Positions 36,132-45,116 of a stretch of DNA of 64,000 bases are shown in pieces. The number at the start of each line of letters is the position of its first letter. Positions within the stretch are counted from its first letter, which is position 1. The stretch comes from Sporolactobacillus pectinivorans (GTDB taxonomy: Bacteria > Bacillota > Bacilli > Bacillales > Sporolactobacillaceae): assembly GCF_002802965.1 (NCBI RefSeq), contig NZ_NXGA01000001.1:598744-662743 (forward strand), given 5' to 3'. The translations under genes and the position numbers were made by a program. Below the pieces are notes generated by a model. The model saw only the letters and a list, made by a program, of their open reading frames with translations. It ran no database searches and was not told where the DNA came from.

Positions 36132-37346
36132 ATGATGGTTAAGAAAAAAAATGTGGCTTTTAATGTAGCCATGGGTGCGGCATTTTTGATGGCCATGTCC
36201 GCCGTTGGCCCGGGATTTTTGACACAAACGGCTACATTTACATCACAATTAGGCGCAGATTTTGGCTTTGCCATACTTATTTGCATCTTGGTAGACATTG
36301 GTGTTCAGTTGAACATTTGGCGGATCATTTGCGTGTCAGGGAAGAAGGCGCAGATGATTGCCAATGAGCTGTTCCCTGGACTTGGTTATTTATTGACCGC
36401 CTTGATTGTGCTAGGCGGTCTGACTTTTAATATCGGAAATATCGGCGGTGTCGGGCTTGGACTTAATGTCCTGTTCGGTATTTCCCCGGAGAATGGCGCT
36501 CTTATTGGCGGGGCCATTGCCTTGGTTATTTTTCTAGTCCGTAATGCGCTGCTGGTGATGGACCGTACTGTTCAAGTCCTTGCCGTTGTCAAAGTGTTCC
36601 TCATTATTTTTATCGTGGCGATCAGCTCACCTCCAGTTGGGGAGGCTGCACTGCATACTTTTGTTCCATCACATATCGACTTTTATTCCATTGTAACCAT
36701 TGTCGGCGGAACGGTTGGCGGGTATATTTCTTTCGCAGGTGGTCACAGATTGCTGGAAGGCGGGCTCAAGGGGAAGAAAAGCATACCTTATATTAATGGA
36801 GGAGCGCTGACAGGCATCGGCGTTGCCTCGATCATCCGGATCTTGCTTTTTCTCGCAGCCTTGGCTGTTATCGCAGAAGGGTTCAAGCTCAATCCTTTAA
36901 ATCCTGCGGCAAGCATCTTCCAGTCGGCAGCCGGCAATTTCGGCTATAAGTTTTTTGGCCTTATTTTGTTTGCGGCCGGAATGACGTCGACTTTAGGTTC
37001 AACCTTTACATCGGTGTCATTCTTGGATTATTCTAAATCTGACAGTGAAGATAATCTGTACCATAAGATACGCCCTTATCTCATTATTTTCTTTATCGTT
37101 TTTTCTACAGCAATCTTCTACTTTATCGGCAGCCCTGCTAAGGTGCTTGTTGTTGTCGGGGCAATTAACGGATTAATTCTTCCGATTGCATTGGCCATTC
37201 TCTTGATTGCTGTGACGAAGAAAAAGATTATGGGAGAATTATATAAACACCCGCTCTGGCTTTCGATTTTCGGCTGGATCATTGTCGTATTTATGGCTTA
37301 TGCGGGTATTCAGTCCGTGTATAAGGGATTGATATCTCTTCTATGA
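36132..37346 (+). CDS. ycsG: NRAMP-related transporter YcsG
   Basis: Polytopic membrane protein (about 11 helices, 404 aa) of the NRAMP/LeuT-fold group, matching the YcsG position ahead of pxpA in B. subtilis. Seen: AVGPGFLTQTATFTSQLG in the first helix, where true NRAMP metal transporters have DPGN, so metal ligands are absent. It more likely carries an organic substrate such as 5-oxoproline or its precursor (inference from operon). GGGGAGG precedes two adjacent ATGs; the second (36135) has the better spacing. Confidence 0.82.
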   Translation: MMVKKKNVAFNVAMGAAFLMAMSAVGPGFLTQTATFTSQLGADFGFAILICILVDIGVQLNIWRIICVSGKKAQMIANELFPGLGYLLTALIVLGGLTFNIGNIGGVGLGLNVLFGISPENGALIGGAIALVIFLVRNALLVMDRTVQVLAVVKVFLIIFIVAISSPPVGEAALHTFVPSHIDFYSIVTIVGGTVGGYISFAGGHRLLEGGLKGKKSIPYINGGALTGIGVASIIRILLFLAALAVIAEGFKLNPLNPAASIFQSAAGNFGYKFFGLILFAAGMTSTLGSTFTSVSFLDYSKSDSEDNLYHKIRPYLIIFFIVFSTAIFYFIGSPAKVLVVVGAINGLILPIALAILLIAVTKKKIMGELYKHPLWLSIFGWIIVVFMAYAGIQSVYKGLISLL

Positions 37347-37385
37347 AGTCCATACCAGTGATTACTGAAGGGGAATGGTTCTGCA

Positions 37386-38144
37386 ATGACTCAAATTGAT
37401 TTAAACTGTGATTTGGGGGAAAGTTTCGGACATTATGTGATTGGAAATGATGCACGCGTTCTGCCATTGATCTCGTCGGCAAACGTCGCTTGTGGCTTTC
37501 ATGCCGGCGATTTTTCCGTGATGCACAGGACAGTTACACAGGCAAAAGATAACCATGTAGCTGTCGGTGCACATCCCGGCCTTCCGGATCTTGAAGGCTT
37601 CGGTCGCCGGGAAATGAAGGTCACTCCCTCTGAGGTCTATGATATGGTCGTCTATCAAATCGGGGCGTTGCGTGCGGTGGCTGCAGCTCAGAAAATCAGG
37701 CTGAATCATGTTAAACCGCATGGTGCACTGTATCATATGGCAGCCGAGCATGAGAAAATTGCCGAGGCAGTCGCTCAGGCGATTGCCGATCTAGATCCTG
37801 AACTTCTTCTTTTTGGCATGGACGGCACATACCTGACAAAAGCCGGTGAGAAAGCCGGCCTTCATGTGATTTACGAGGCATACGCCGACCGAACGTATCA
37901 GCCTGACGGGTCGCTGACACCGCGCTCTCAGCCAGGCGCACTGATCACAAATACAGATCAAGCACTGAATCAGGTGCTTCAAATGATACAGAGGGGCGTA
38001 GTGAAAACGGCTGGTGGGCGGGAAATACCGGTCAGGGCGGAAACAATCTGTGTTCATGGGGACGGAGCTGCAGCACTGGCTTTTGCTGGCACTATCAGGA
38101 GCGAACTGCAAAAGTGTGGAATAACAATAGCAGCCTGGCACTAA
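37386..38144 (+). CDS. pxpA: 5-oxoprolinase subunit PxpA (LamB/YcsF)
   Basis: One of three subunits of the bacterial ATP-dependent 5-oxoprolinase, which opens pyroglutamate to glutamate. 252 aa; N-terminus IDLNCDLGESFGHY, then SANVACGFHAGD, VAVGAHPGLPD, NHVKPHGALY and ICVHGDG are signatures of the LamB/YcsF family. AAGGGGAA lies 10 bases before the ATG. Followed 11-20 bases later by ycsI, then pxpB and pxpC, all on one strand with no terminator. Confidence 0.93.
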   Translation: MTQIDLNCDLGESFGHYVIGNDARVLPLISSANVACGFHAGDFSVMHRTVTQAKDNHVAVGAHPGLPDLEGFGRREMKVTPSEVYDMVVYQIGALRAVAAAQKIRLNHVKPHGALYHMAAEHEKIAEAVAQAIADLDPELLLFGMDGTYLTKAGEKAGLHVIYEAYADRTYQPDGSLTPRSQPGALITNTDQALNQVLQMIQRGVVKTAGGREIPVRAETICVHGDGAAALAFAGTIRSELQKCGITIAAWH

Positions 38145-38164
38145 TAAACTAAGGGATGAGCCAA

Positions 38165-38965
38165 ATGACTGATTATGAAACACTTTCGGGAGAAATACCT
38201 TCCAAAGTCCGGAAATTTATTCGTGAAGGTAAGTGGAATCAACCGACGAGTGGCCTTTCCAATGGGTACACGCAGGCGAATCTAGTGATACTGCCTGAAA
38301 AGTATGCCTATGATTTTTTGCTTTTCTGCCAGCGTAATCCGCGTCCGTGCCCATTGCTGGAAGTTTTGGATACCGGTGATCCATTTGTTGCATCGACAGC
38401 AGATCACGCGGATATACGGACGGATATTCCGAAGTACCGCATTTACAGAAAGGGCATTTTAAGTGCTGAAGTGCCAGACATTCGTTCCTTTTGGCAGAAG
38501 GATTTTGTCACATTCCTGATCGGTTGCAGTTTTAGTTTTGAACAGGCGCTGCTGGAGAATGATATTCCAGTCCGCCAGATTGAAGAACAGTGCAATGTGC
38601 CCATGTTTCGGACAACGATTTCCTGTAAATCCGCTGGAATTTTTAAAGGCCCGCTGGTTGTCAGCATGCGTCCCATGTCTGAAAAACAGGCAATCCGGGC
38701 CATTCAGGTGACCAGCCGTTTTCCGTCTGTACACGGCGCGCCGATACACTTTGGGAGTCCGGAAAAGATAGGCATTCATGATCTGTCTCATCCTGATTTT
38801 GGAGACGCAGTGACCATTCACAATGGAGAGATTCCCGTATTCTGGGCCTGCGGAGTCACGCCGCAGGCTGCCGTCATGGCTTCACAGCCCGAAATCGCGA
38901 TTACGCATGCCCCCGGTCATATGTTTATTACCGACCGTAAAGATACAGCATTCAGTATTTTATAA
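38165..38965 (+). CDS. ycsI: DUF1445 putative hydro-lyase YcsI
   Basis: About 266 residues, D-glutamate-cyclase/DUF1445 family, putative lyase. The sequence TSGLSNGYTQANLVILPEKY with AYDFLLFCQRNPRPCP is almost diagnostic, as are FLIGCSFSFEQALLEN and ITHAPGHMFITD near the C-terminus. Such proteins may form or open pyroglutamate-type rings, which fits a location inside the 5-oxoprolinase operon. AAGGG is best spaced for ATG 38165; an ATG three codons earlier is the alternative. Confidence 0.88.
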   Translation: MTDYETLSGEIPSKVRKFIREGKWNQPTSGLSNGYTQANLVILPEKYAYDFLLFCQRNPRPCPLLEVLDTGDPFVASTADHADIRTDIPKYRIYRKGILSAEVPDIRSFWQKDFVTFLIGCSFSFEQALLENDIPVRQIEEQCNVPMFRTTISCKSAGIFKGPLVVSMRPMSEKQAIRAIQVTSRFPSVHGAPIHFGSPEKIGIHDLSHPDFGDAVTIHNGEIPVFWACGVTPQAAVMASQPEIAITHAPGHMFITDRKDTAFSIL

Positions 38966-39056
38966 AGCAATCATGAAATTTTTACCTGGAACTTGCCTAA
39001 GGGCAGGTTCTTTCATTAATGGACGTAACAAGAGAGGAAAAAGGAGGGTAATCGAT

Positions 39057-39788
39057 GTGACTATTGAACCGTTTGGTGATCAGGCAGTCCGCGTCATTTT
39101 CGGCGATCAGATCGCTCCCTCTGTTCAGTTGAAAATCAGCCGTTTTATCCAGCTTTTTGATCAGAACCCGTTTAGTGGTTTTATCGAATACGTGCCGGCC
39201 TATACAAATGTCGTTTTTTATTATGATCCGATGAAAGTCATCGGGAGCGGGCATAAAAATCGTTCAGCCCAGCGGCAGGTGATCGACTACCTGACGGAGC
39301 TGTCTCAAGATGTTAAGAAAGGTTCGGAGCATGAATCATTTAGGAGGGTGGTTCATATTCCGGTGTGTTACGGGGGAACATTCGGACCGGATCTCAATGA
39401 AGTGGCAGCCGCCCACGATTTGCAGCCTGACGAAGTCATTGCCCGGCATTCTGCTCCGCACTATCTCGTCTATATGCTTGGTTTTGCACCTGGTTTTCCT
39501 TTTTTGGGCGGGCTTCCGGAGGAGTTGGCTACCCCGCGCCGGGCCACACCGCGTTTGAAAATTGCAGCGGGATCGGTGGGCATCGCCGGCAAACAGACAG
39601 GCGCCTATCCCCTGGATTCACCGGGCGGATGGCAGATCATCGGGCGGACACCTGTACCCTTATTTACTCCGGAAACGAATCCGCCAACTCTGCTTCAGGC
39701 CGGGGATCTGGTTAAATTTGATCCGGTCACGGAGCAGGAGTTCAAATGCATATACGGGGGGTGCAATGATGGCACTCACTTTGCTTGA
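39057..39788 (+). CDS. pxpB: 5-oxoprolinase subunit PxpB (KipI)
   Basis: 243-residue subunit of 5-oxoprolinase; the B. subtilis orthologue KipI also inhibits the sporulation kinase KinA. Seen: VTIEPFGDQAVRVIFG start, IPVCYGGTFGPDL, LVYMLGFAPGFPFLGGLPEE and PRLKIAAGSVGIAGKQTG, all family-typical. GTG start with AAGGAGGG 8 bases upstream. The gene overlaps pxpC by 23 bases, indicating coupled translation of the two partners. Confidence 0.93.
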   Translation: MTIEPFGDQAVRVIFGDQIAPSVQLKISRFIQLFDQNPFSGFIEYVPAYTNVVFYYDPMKVIGSGHKNRSAQRQVIDYLTELSQDVKKGSEHESFRRVVHIPVCYGGTFGPDLNEVAAAHDLQPDEVIARHSAPHYLVYMLGFAPGFPFLGGLPEELATPRRATPRLKIAAGSVGIAGKQTGAYPLDSPGGWQIIGRTPVPLFTPETNPPTLLQAGDLVKFDPVTEQEFKCIYGGCNDGTHFA

Positions 39789-40764
39789 AAAGGGGTTCGC
39801 TGCTTCGATTCAGGATCTGGGACGATTCGGTTACCAAAGATATGGCATCATCGCGGGCGGTGTAATGGATCCACCATCGGCGAAACTGGCAAACTGGCTG
39901 GTTGCCAATTCCGAATCCATGGCACTCATTGAATTTTCTTTTAAGGGGCCAAGTATTCTTTTTACGGAGGACACACTTTTCGCTTTGTCGGGAGCCGACT
40001 GTCGTCCGGAACTTGATGGATTGGTGATTCATACTGGGAAGCCATATTTTGCACAGGCCGGTCAGATCCTTGTGATCGGAGGACTGATTTCAGGCAGCCG
40101 AGGCTATCTGGCTGTTTCCGGCGGTATAGATACACCCGAGTGGTTCGGTAGCCGCTCAACTTATACGCGCGCGGGGAAAGGCGGATACAAGGGCCGGCTG
40201 TTGCAGGAACAGGACCGGATTCCTGTCGGACAACCTTCACAGCTGGCAAAAAAGCTGATGGATGGGGTGCCGGTTAAATCAGATTTGGGCGGCTGGTTTT
40301 TTTCCCTATTCAGAGCGTATCGCCGGATCCAAAATATACGGGTGATGCCCGATACACTCTGGCCACGGTTTTCTGAATCGAGCCGACAGGCATTCCTTCA
40401 TTCGGAATATAAGATCACGGCTTCGTCAGACCGGATGGGCTGCAGGCTGGAAGGGGTGGCACTCTCCCTTGATAACCCCTTTGAGATGTATTCGGAGGCT
40501 GTAACGAATGGCTCGATTCAAGTTCCGCGGAGCGGCCAGCCAATTATTCTGATGACCGACCACCAGTCTACAGGGGGCTATCCGCGGATCGCCCAGGTGG
40601 CGTCTGTTGATCTGCCGCTGCTGGCTCAGTTGCCTCCGAACAGCCGGATAAGCTTTAAAAAAATAACGATTGCCGCGGCTGAACAACTTTTGCTGAAACA
40701 ACATGAAAGTCTGAACCTCCTTCATAAACGTATAATCCACAAACTTGAGAGCCTGATTCAGTGA
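39766..40764 (+). CDS. pxpC: 5-oxoprolinase subunit PxpC (KipA)
   Basis: 332-residue partner of PxpB (carboxyltransferase-domain subdomain 2 family). N-terminus LLEKGFAASIQDLGRFGYQR, then GGVMDPPSAKLANWLV, GYLAVSGGID, and C-terminal QVPRSGQPIILMTDHQSTGG with YPRIAQVASVDL are conserved. Start ATG within the end of pxpB, preceded by GGGGGGTG. Last gene of the operon; no regulator gene corresponding to kipR follows, unlike B. subtilis. Confidence 0.93.
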   Translation: MMALTLLEKGFAASIQDLGRFGYQRYGIIAGGVMDPPSAKLANWLVANSESMALIEFSFKGPSILFTEDTLFALSGADCRPELDGLVIHTGKPYFAQAGQILVIGGLISGSRGYLAVSGGIDTPEWFGSRSTYTRAGKGGYKGRLLQEQDRIPVGQPSQLAKKLMDGVPVKSDLGGWFFSLFRAYRRIQNIRVMPDTLWPRFSESSRQAFLHSEYKITASSDRMGCRLEGVALSLDNPFEMYSEAVTNGSIQVPRSGQPIILMTDHQSTGGYPRIAQVASVDLPLLAQLPPNSRISFKKITIAAAEQLLLKQHESLNLLHKRIIHKLESLIQ

Positions 40765-40820
40765 AATTACTTTCTGTGTCAGAAAATGTAACATCGCCCT
40801 GTTTTTAGTGTACGTTGTCT

Positions 40821-40849
40821 TTGCTTAGAACCTGTATTTGGCATATAAT
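40821..40849 (+). promoter_or_regulatory. pepC promoter
   Basis: TTGCTT (40821-40826), 17-base spacer, TATAAT (40844-40849), 35 bases before the TTG start. Confidence 0.72.
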
Positions 40850-40884
40850 GAAGCCTGGAGTTGTGAACATAGGGGGAAACGGAA

Positions 40885-42228
40885 TTGGCAAAAGAAATAT
40901 CGACATCAATGGTTGAGAAATATTCTGAGAAAATCCAGGCGAAGCCAAAGAATAAAATCATTAAAGATGCAGTGATGAAAAATGGCATCAATGCAGCCAC
41001 ATTAAATAATGATTCTGTCGTTTCCATGAATCCTGTATTTTCAGAAGAGATTGAGACCGGAAAAGTAACGGATCAGAAGATGAGCGGAAGATGCTGGATG
41101 TTTTCGGCATTAAACACATTCCGTCACAAGCTGAACAAAGCATTCGATCTGAAAGATTTTGAGCTATCGCAGAACTATACATTATTCTGGGACAAATTCG
41201 AGAAGTCAAACTATTTTCTTGAAAGCATTATCGAAACTGCGGACGAGCCGCTGGAAGGGCGTTTGGTATCCTGGCTGATGACGACGCCGCAGCAGGACGG
41301 CGGCCAGTGGGATATGCTGGTATCTATTATTGAAAAATATGGCATTGTTCCGAAACAGGTTATGCCGGAAACGTTCCAGAGCAGCCGTACCGTGGAACTC
41401 AACAGGCTTCTAAATACAAAGCTGCGTGAAGATGCCGGGGCTTTGAGAAAGCTTCATGAACAGGGAAAATCAAATTCGGATCTTGAAGCGGCCAAGGATG
41501 AAATGCTCGAAGACATTTATAGGATTCTTGTATTATCGCTTGGCGAGCCGCCTAAAAAATTTGATTTTGAATACCGTGACGAAGAAAAAAAGGAGTTTCA
41601 TAGAGAAACCGGTATTACGCCTCAGGAGTTTTTTAAGAAGTATGTAGACATGGACTTGAATGATTATGTCAGCATCATTAATGCACCGACCAAGGATAAG
41701 CCATTCAACAAGACGTATACCGTCCAATATCTGGGCACGGTCGTTGGCGGACACAAAATCAAGTATCTGAATGTTGATATGGAAACACTGAAGAAACTGG
41801 CCATTAGCCAGATTAAGGACAAACAAACTGTCTGGTTCGGCTGCGATGTCGTTCTCTATACAGAACCTAAGCTCGGTGTTATGGATAAAGATGTATTTGA
41901 TTACGATACTGCATTCAGCACTGAATTTGGCCTGACAAAAGCGGAACGTCTGGACTATCACGAAAGCTGCCTGACCCACGCTATGGTGCTTACCGGAGTC
42001 AATCTTGTCGACGGCAAGCCGAACCGTTGGAAGGTTGAAAACAGCTGGGGCGAAACTCGTGGAAATAAAGGGTATTTTGTCATGAGTGACAAATGGATGG
42101 ATGAATTTACCTATCAGATTGTCGTTAATAAAAAGTATTTGTCTGACGAACTGAAAGCAGCCTTTGAACAAAAACCTACTGTGCTGAAACCATGGGATCC
42201 GATGGGTGCCTTGGCATTGACGAAATAA
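40885..42228 (+). CDS. pepC: Aminopeptidase C (bleomycin hydrolase family)
   Basis: Cytoplasmic cysteine aminopeptidase of family C1B (447 aa), working in peptide use as in lactic acid bacteria. The papain-type triad is intact: Cys70 in MSGRCWMFSALN, His in CLTHAMVLTGV and Asn in WKVENSWGETRGNKGYF. The C-terminal residues end ALALTK. TTG start with AGGGGGAAACGG upstream. Own promoter and terminator flank it, so it is a single-gene unit. Confidence 0.96.
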   Translation: MAKEISTSMVEKYSEKIQAKPKNKIIKDAVMKNGINAATLNNDSVVSMNPVFSEEIETGKVTDQKMSGRCWMFSALNTFRHKLNKAFDLKDFELSQNYTLFWDKFEKSNYFLESIIETADEPLEGRLVSWLMTTPQQDGGQWDMLVSIIEKYGIVPKQVMPETFQSSRTVELNRLLNTKLREDAGALRKLHEQGKSNSDLEAAKDEMLEDIYRILVLSLGEPPKKFDFEYRDEEKKEFHRETGITPQEFFKKYVDMDLNDYVSIINAPTKDKPFNKTYTVQYLGTVVGGHKIKYLNVDMETLKKLAISQIKDKQTVWFGCDVVLYTEPKLGVMDKDVFDYDTAFSTEFGLTKAERLDYHESCLTHAMVLTGVNLVDGKPNRWKVENSWGETRGNKGYFVMSDKWMDEFTYQIVVNKKYLSDELKAAFEQKPTVLKPWDPMGALALTK

Positions 42229-42248
42229 TAAGCATAGAAGTAAGAAAG

Positions 42249-42284
42249 AACCGCTTCTCCTGAATTTAAGGGGGGCGGTTTTTT
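42249..42284 (+). terminator. Rho-independent terminator after pepC
   Basis: AACCGC (42249-42254) pairs with GCGGTT (42275-42280), stem extended through TTCTCC/GGGGGG, then TTTTTT. Confidence 0.88.
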
Positions 42285-42443
42285 CGATCCTGAATGATAA
42301 ACGGGATACCGACGCCTGATCGTTCTTCCGCAAATTATTTTTTGCATAATTTTCAAAAAGCCACTACAATAAACTATGTGTCTGTCTCTAGGATTAAGAC
42401 AGAAAAATGTTGGACACAGATAAAGAATGGGGAAACTGCGATT

Positions 42444-43493
42444 ATGGATCTGCTGATTAATTTTCTGAAGAAGCGGTCAGTAAGGCGTGTGCTTATTTTT
42501 GCTTTGCTGATCCTCATATTGTATCTGGTTAGAAGTATGATGGATCTCCTTTTGCTGACTTTTATTTTCTCGTTTCTGATTGACAGGCTGGAGTCATTTT
42601 TACATCGCCATTTGAATGTTCCGAGGCGGCTTGTACTGATTGTTCTTTACTGTATGATCGGCCTTGCCATTTATGCGGCGATAACCATTTATTTGCCGAT
42701 TGTCGCTGTGCAGACCGTTGAACTGTATAAGTCGGTTACGAAGGCGATCCGGGACATTCACGGTTCATTTCTTGTAACTGCTGCCATGGATCAACTGAAA
42801 AAATACAATATCGGATCTTATCTGGGATCCGGAGTCAAATTTTTGATTGATTCGTTCTCATCCTTCGGTACATTTACGATTGACTTATTTCTAGCTTTGC
42901 TGCTCAGTCTTTTCTTTTCGCTTGAGAAAGATCGCCTGATCCAGTTCACCAAAGGCTTTAAGACAAGCAAAATCGGATTTCTGTATGATGAGATTGCTTT
43001 TTTTGGTGCCCGGTTTGTAGATACTTTCGGAAAGGTGCTGGAAGCGCAGTTCATGATTGCTCTGGTCAATACAGCGATCACTTCAATCGTTCTGGCCGTG
43101 CTGCATTTTCCGCAGCTGTTCAGTCTAATTTTCATGATTTTCGTCCTCAGTCTGATTCCTGTGGCCGGCGTGATCATTTCACTGATTCCACTGTGTATTA
43201 TCGGCTACACAATCGGCGGCATTCAGGACGTGATTTACATGGTTCTGACCATTCTGGCCGTCCACGTGGTTGAAGCCTATGTCCTGAATCCGAAACTGAT
43301 GTCGGCCAAAACTGAGCTCCCTGTTTTTTATACATTCGTTGTGCTGATCTTTTCGGAACATTTTTTCGGTATTTGGGGCCTTATTGTCGGGCTGCCGGTC
43401 TTTGTTTTCCTGATCGATGTGCTGGGCGTCGAATATAAGCGTCCGGCGAAAAAACTGCCCTTTCGCAAATCCAAAGGTCAAAGAGAAGACTGA
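42444..43493 (+). CDS. AI-2E family membrane protein
   Basis: 349-residue polytopic protein of the AI-2E/TqsA/YdbI family, which exports or exchanges small solutes; some members are Na+/H+ antiporters. Paired hydrophobic helices occur at about 15-60 and 65-95, with a cytoplasmic helical segment in the middle, then FGKVLEAQFMIALVNTAITS and the family-typical LSLIPVAGVIISLIPL. The last helix precedes a basic tail. Ligand unknown. Start chosen after GGGGA; the frame is open 50 codons earlier but overlaps the pepC terminator. Confidence 0.85.
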   Translation: MDLLINFLKKRSVRRVLIFALLILILYLVRSMMDLLLLTFIFSFLIDRLESFLHRHLNVPRRLVLIVLYCMIGLAIYAAITIYLPIVAVQTVELYKSVTKAIRDIHGSFLVTAAMDQLKKYNIGSYLGSGVKFLIDSFSSFGTFTIDLFLALLLSLFFSLEKDRLIQFTKGFKTSKIGFLYDEIAFFGARFVDTFGKVLEAQFMIALVNTAITSIVLAVLHFPQLFSLIFMIFVLSLIPVAGVIISLIPLCIIGYTIGGIQDVIYMVLTILAVHVVEAYVLNPKLMSAKTELPVFYTFVVLIFSEHFFGIWGLIVGLPVFVFLIDVLGVEYKRPAKKLPFRKSKGQRED

Positions 43494-43583
43494 TTTGTTT
43501 AGTTCCTGATGCTTCCGTTTGCAGAAAACAAGAATATTAATGGATATAGAAATTATGAGTAGAAATGAAAAAGAGGTATTTTG

Positions 43584-44657
43584 ATGGATAAATATTCCAT
43601 TTTTGGGTTAACGCAAGATCAACTGACTGCATGGATGCTGAAACATGGAGAAAAAAAGTTCCGGGCAGCTCAGATTTGGGACTGGCTTTATATCAAACGC
43701 GCCGACAGCTTCGATGAAATGACCAATCTGTCTAAAAAAGGCATTCAATTGCTAAAAGATCATTTTGTAATGGGGACGCTGGAAGAACAGGTTGCGCAGA
43801 AAGCAAAGGACGGAACAACCAAGTATCTGTTTCGCCTGGCTGATGGCAATTTGATTGAAACGGTACTGATGCCGCATGAATATGGGCTTTCGGTCTGTGT
43901 CACTTCGCAGGTTGGCTGTAATATCGGCTGCAGTTTCTGCGCCAGCGGACTGTTGAGGAAAAACCGCGATCTGACGAGCGGAGAGATGGTGGAACAGCTG
44001 CTGGCGATCCAGAAAAGTTTAGATCGACAAGGGAACGATGAACGGGTTGGACATGTTGTTGTCATGGGTATCGGCGAGCCATTTGATAACTTTGATCAGG
44101 TGATGAATTTTTTGCGGATTATCAATGATCAGAAGGGTTTGTCGATTGGGGCACGGCACATTACCGTGTCGACCAGCGGCATCGTACCGAAAATTTATGA
44201 ATTTGCGGATATTGACTGGCAGGTCAATTTGGCTATTTCACTTCACGCGCCGAACAATGAGCTGCGCAGCCGGATCATGAAAATCAACAAAGCATATCCG
44301 ATTGAAGAATTAATGAGCGCTGTCGACTACTATCTGAAAAAGACAAATCGGCGGATTACCTTTGAGTATATTATGCTGAGAGACATCAATGATCATAAGG
44401 AAGAAGCCTTTCAGCTGGCCAGGTTGCTCGAAAACAAGCGCCATCTGGCCTACGTGAATCTGATTCCGTATAATCCCGTCGAGGAACATTCTGAATACCA
44501 GCGCAGTGAGAAGGAAGCGGTCAAAACCTTCTATGATACGCTGAAAAGCCGGGGCGTTAATGCGGTCATCCGCAAAGAGTTCGGAACCGACATCGATGCT
44601 GCGTGCGGACAGCTGCGCAGCAAGCAGATTAAGAAAGAGCGCGTGCGTAAAGCGTAA
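43584..44657 (+). CDS. rlmN: 23S rRNA/tRNA (adenine-C2)-methyltransferase RlmN
   Basis: Radical-SAM enzyme that methylates C2 of A2503 in 23S rRNA and A37 in some tRNAs. Iron-sulfur cluster ligands Cys112, Cys116 and Cys119 lie in [37 protein letters not shown] and LAISLHAPN are conserved. The methyl-carrying Cys is in DAACGQL near the C-terminus. 357 aa. ATG chosen one codon after a TTG; AAGAGG lies upstream. Ends at a strong terminator. Confidence 0.95.
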   Translation: MDKYSIFGLTQDQLTAWMLKHGEKKFRAAQIWDWLYIKRADSFDEMTNLSKKGIQLLKDHFVMGTLEEQVAQKAKDGTTKYLFRLADGNLIETVLMPHEYGLSVCVTSQVGCNIGCSFCASGLLRKNRDLTSGEMVEQLLAIQKSLDRQGNDERVGHVVVMGIGEPFDNFDQVMNFLRIINDQKGLSIGARHITVSTSGIVPKIYEFADIDWQVNLAISLHAPNNELRSRIMKINKAYPIEELMSAVDYYLKKTNRRITFEYIMLRDINDHKEEAFQLARLLENKRHLAYVNLIPYNPVEEHSEYQRSEKEAVKTFYDTLKSRGVNAVIRKEFGTDIDAACGQLRSKQIKKERVRKA

Positions 44658-44684
44658 GATAAACAATCAAAAGTGAATCATGAC

Positions 44685-44730
44685 AACCCCGGATGGAAAC
44701 GGAATCCTGTTTTCACCCGGGGTTTGTTTA
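44685..44730 (+). terminator. Rho-independent terminator after rlmN
   Basis: AACCCCGG pairs with CCGGGGTT across a 24-base loop containing further complementarity; tail TTGTTT. Confidence 0.8.
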
Positions 44731-44789
44731 AAAAGCAGAGAGAGTTTCTCTCACATGATGCAGAAGCGGCGCGGATCATTCAGAGAATC

Positions 44790-44960
44790 ATTTCTTGAAT
44801 GGCAGTGAAAATGAGTTGCTTTTAGAATGGCTCTACCACTCTACATGAGCAAAAAACTGTTCTGAACGTGTTGCTCACCCTAAAAAACTGCAAACACGCT
44901 CATAACAGTGAAAGTTACTCCTGACTAGATAAAGTCGCTCCTAAGTTAACGAAATTGACC
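44790..44960. repeat. Degenerate repeat with a period near 20 bases
   Basis: Several CTC/GAG-containing units follow each other (for example around 44874, 44899, 44918 and 44938) spaced 19-25 bases, each with an A-rich half. The copies are poorly conserved. No gene is supported between rlmN and the glycosyltransferase (44731-45116). Confidence 0.4.
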
Positions 44961-45116
44961 AATTGTCCTTCTTTTGAGAAAAGTTGATTGAAAGCTTCGA
45001 AAGTGGAGAAGATGATAAAAAACCTTTTCAAATTCAGCGGCAGTGCAAGTAGATGTAAAAAAAGAAGCCGCCGATATTCAGGCAAGCTTCCAAGATGTTG
45101 CATCTTGCGCGTTTGT

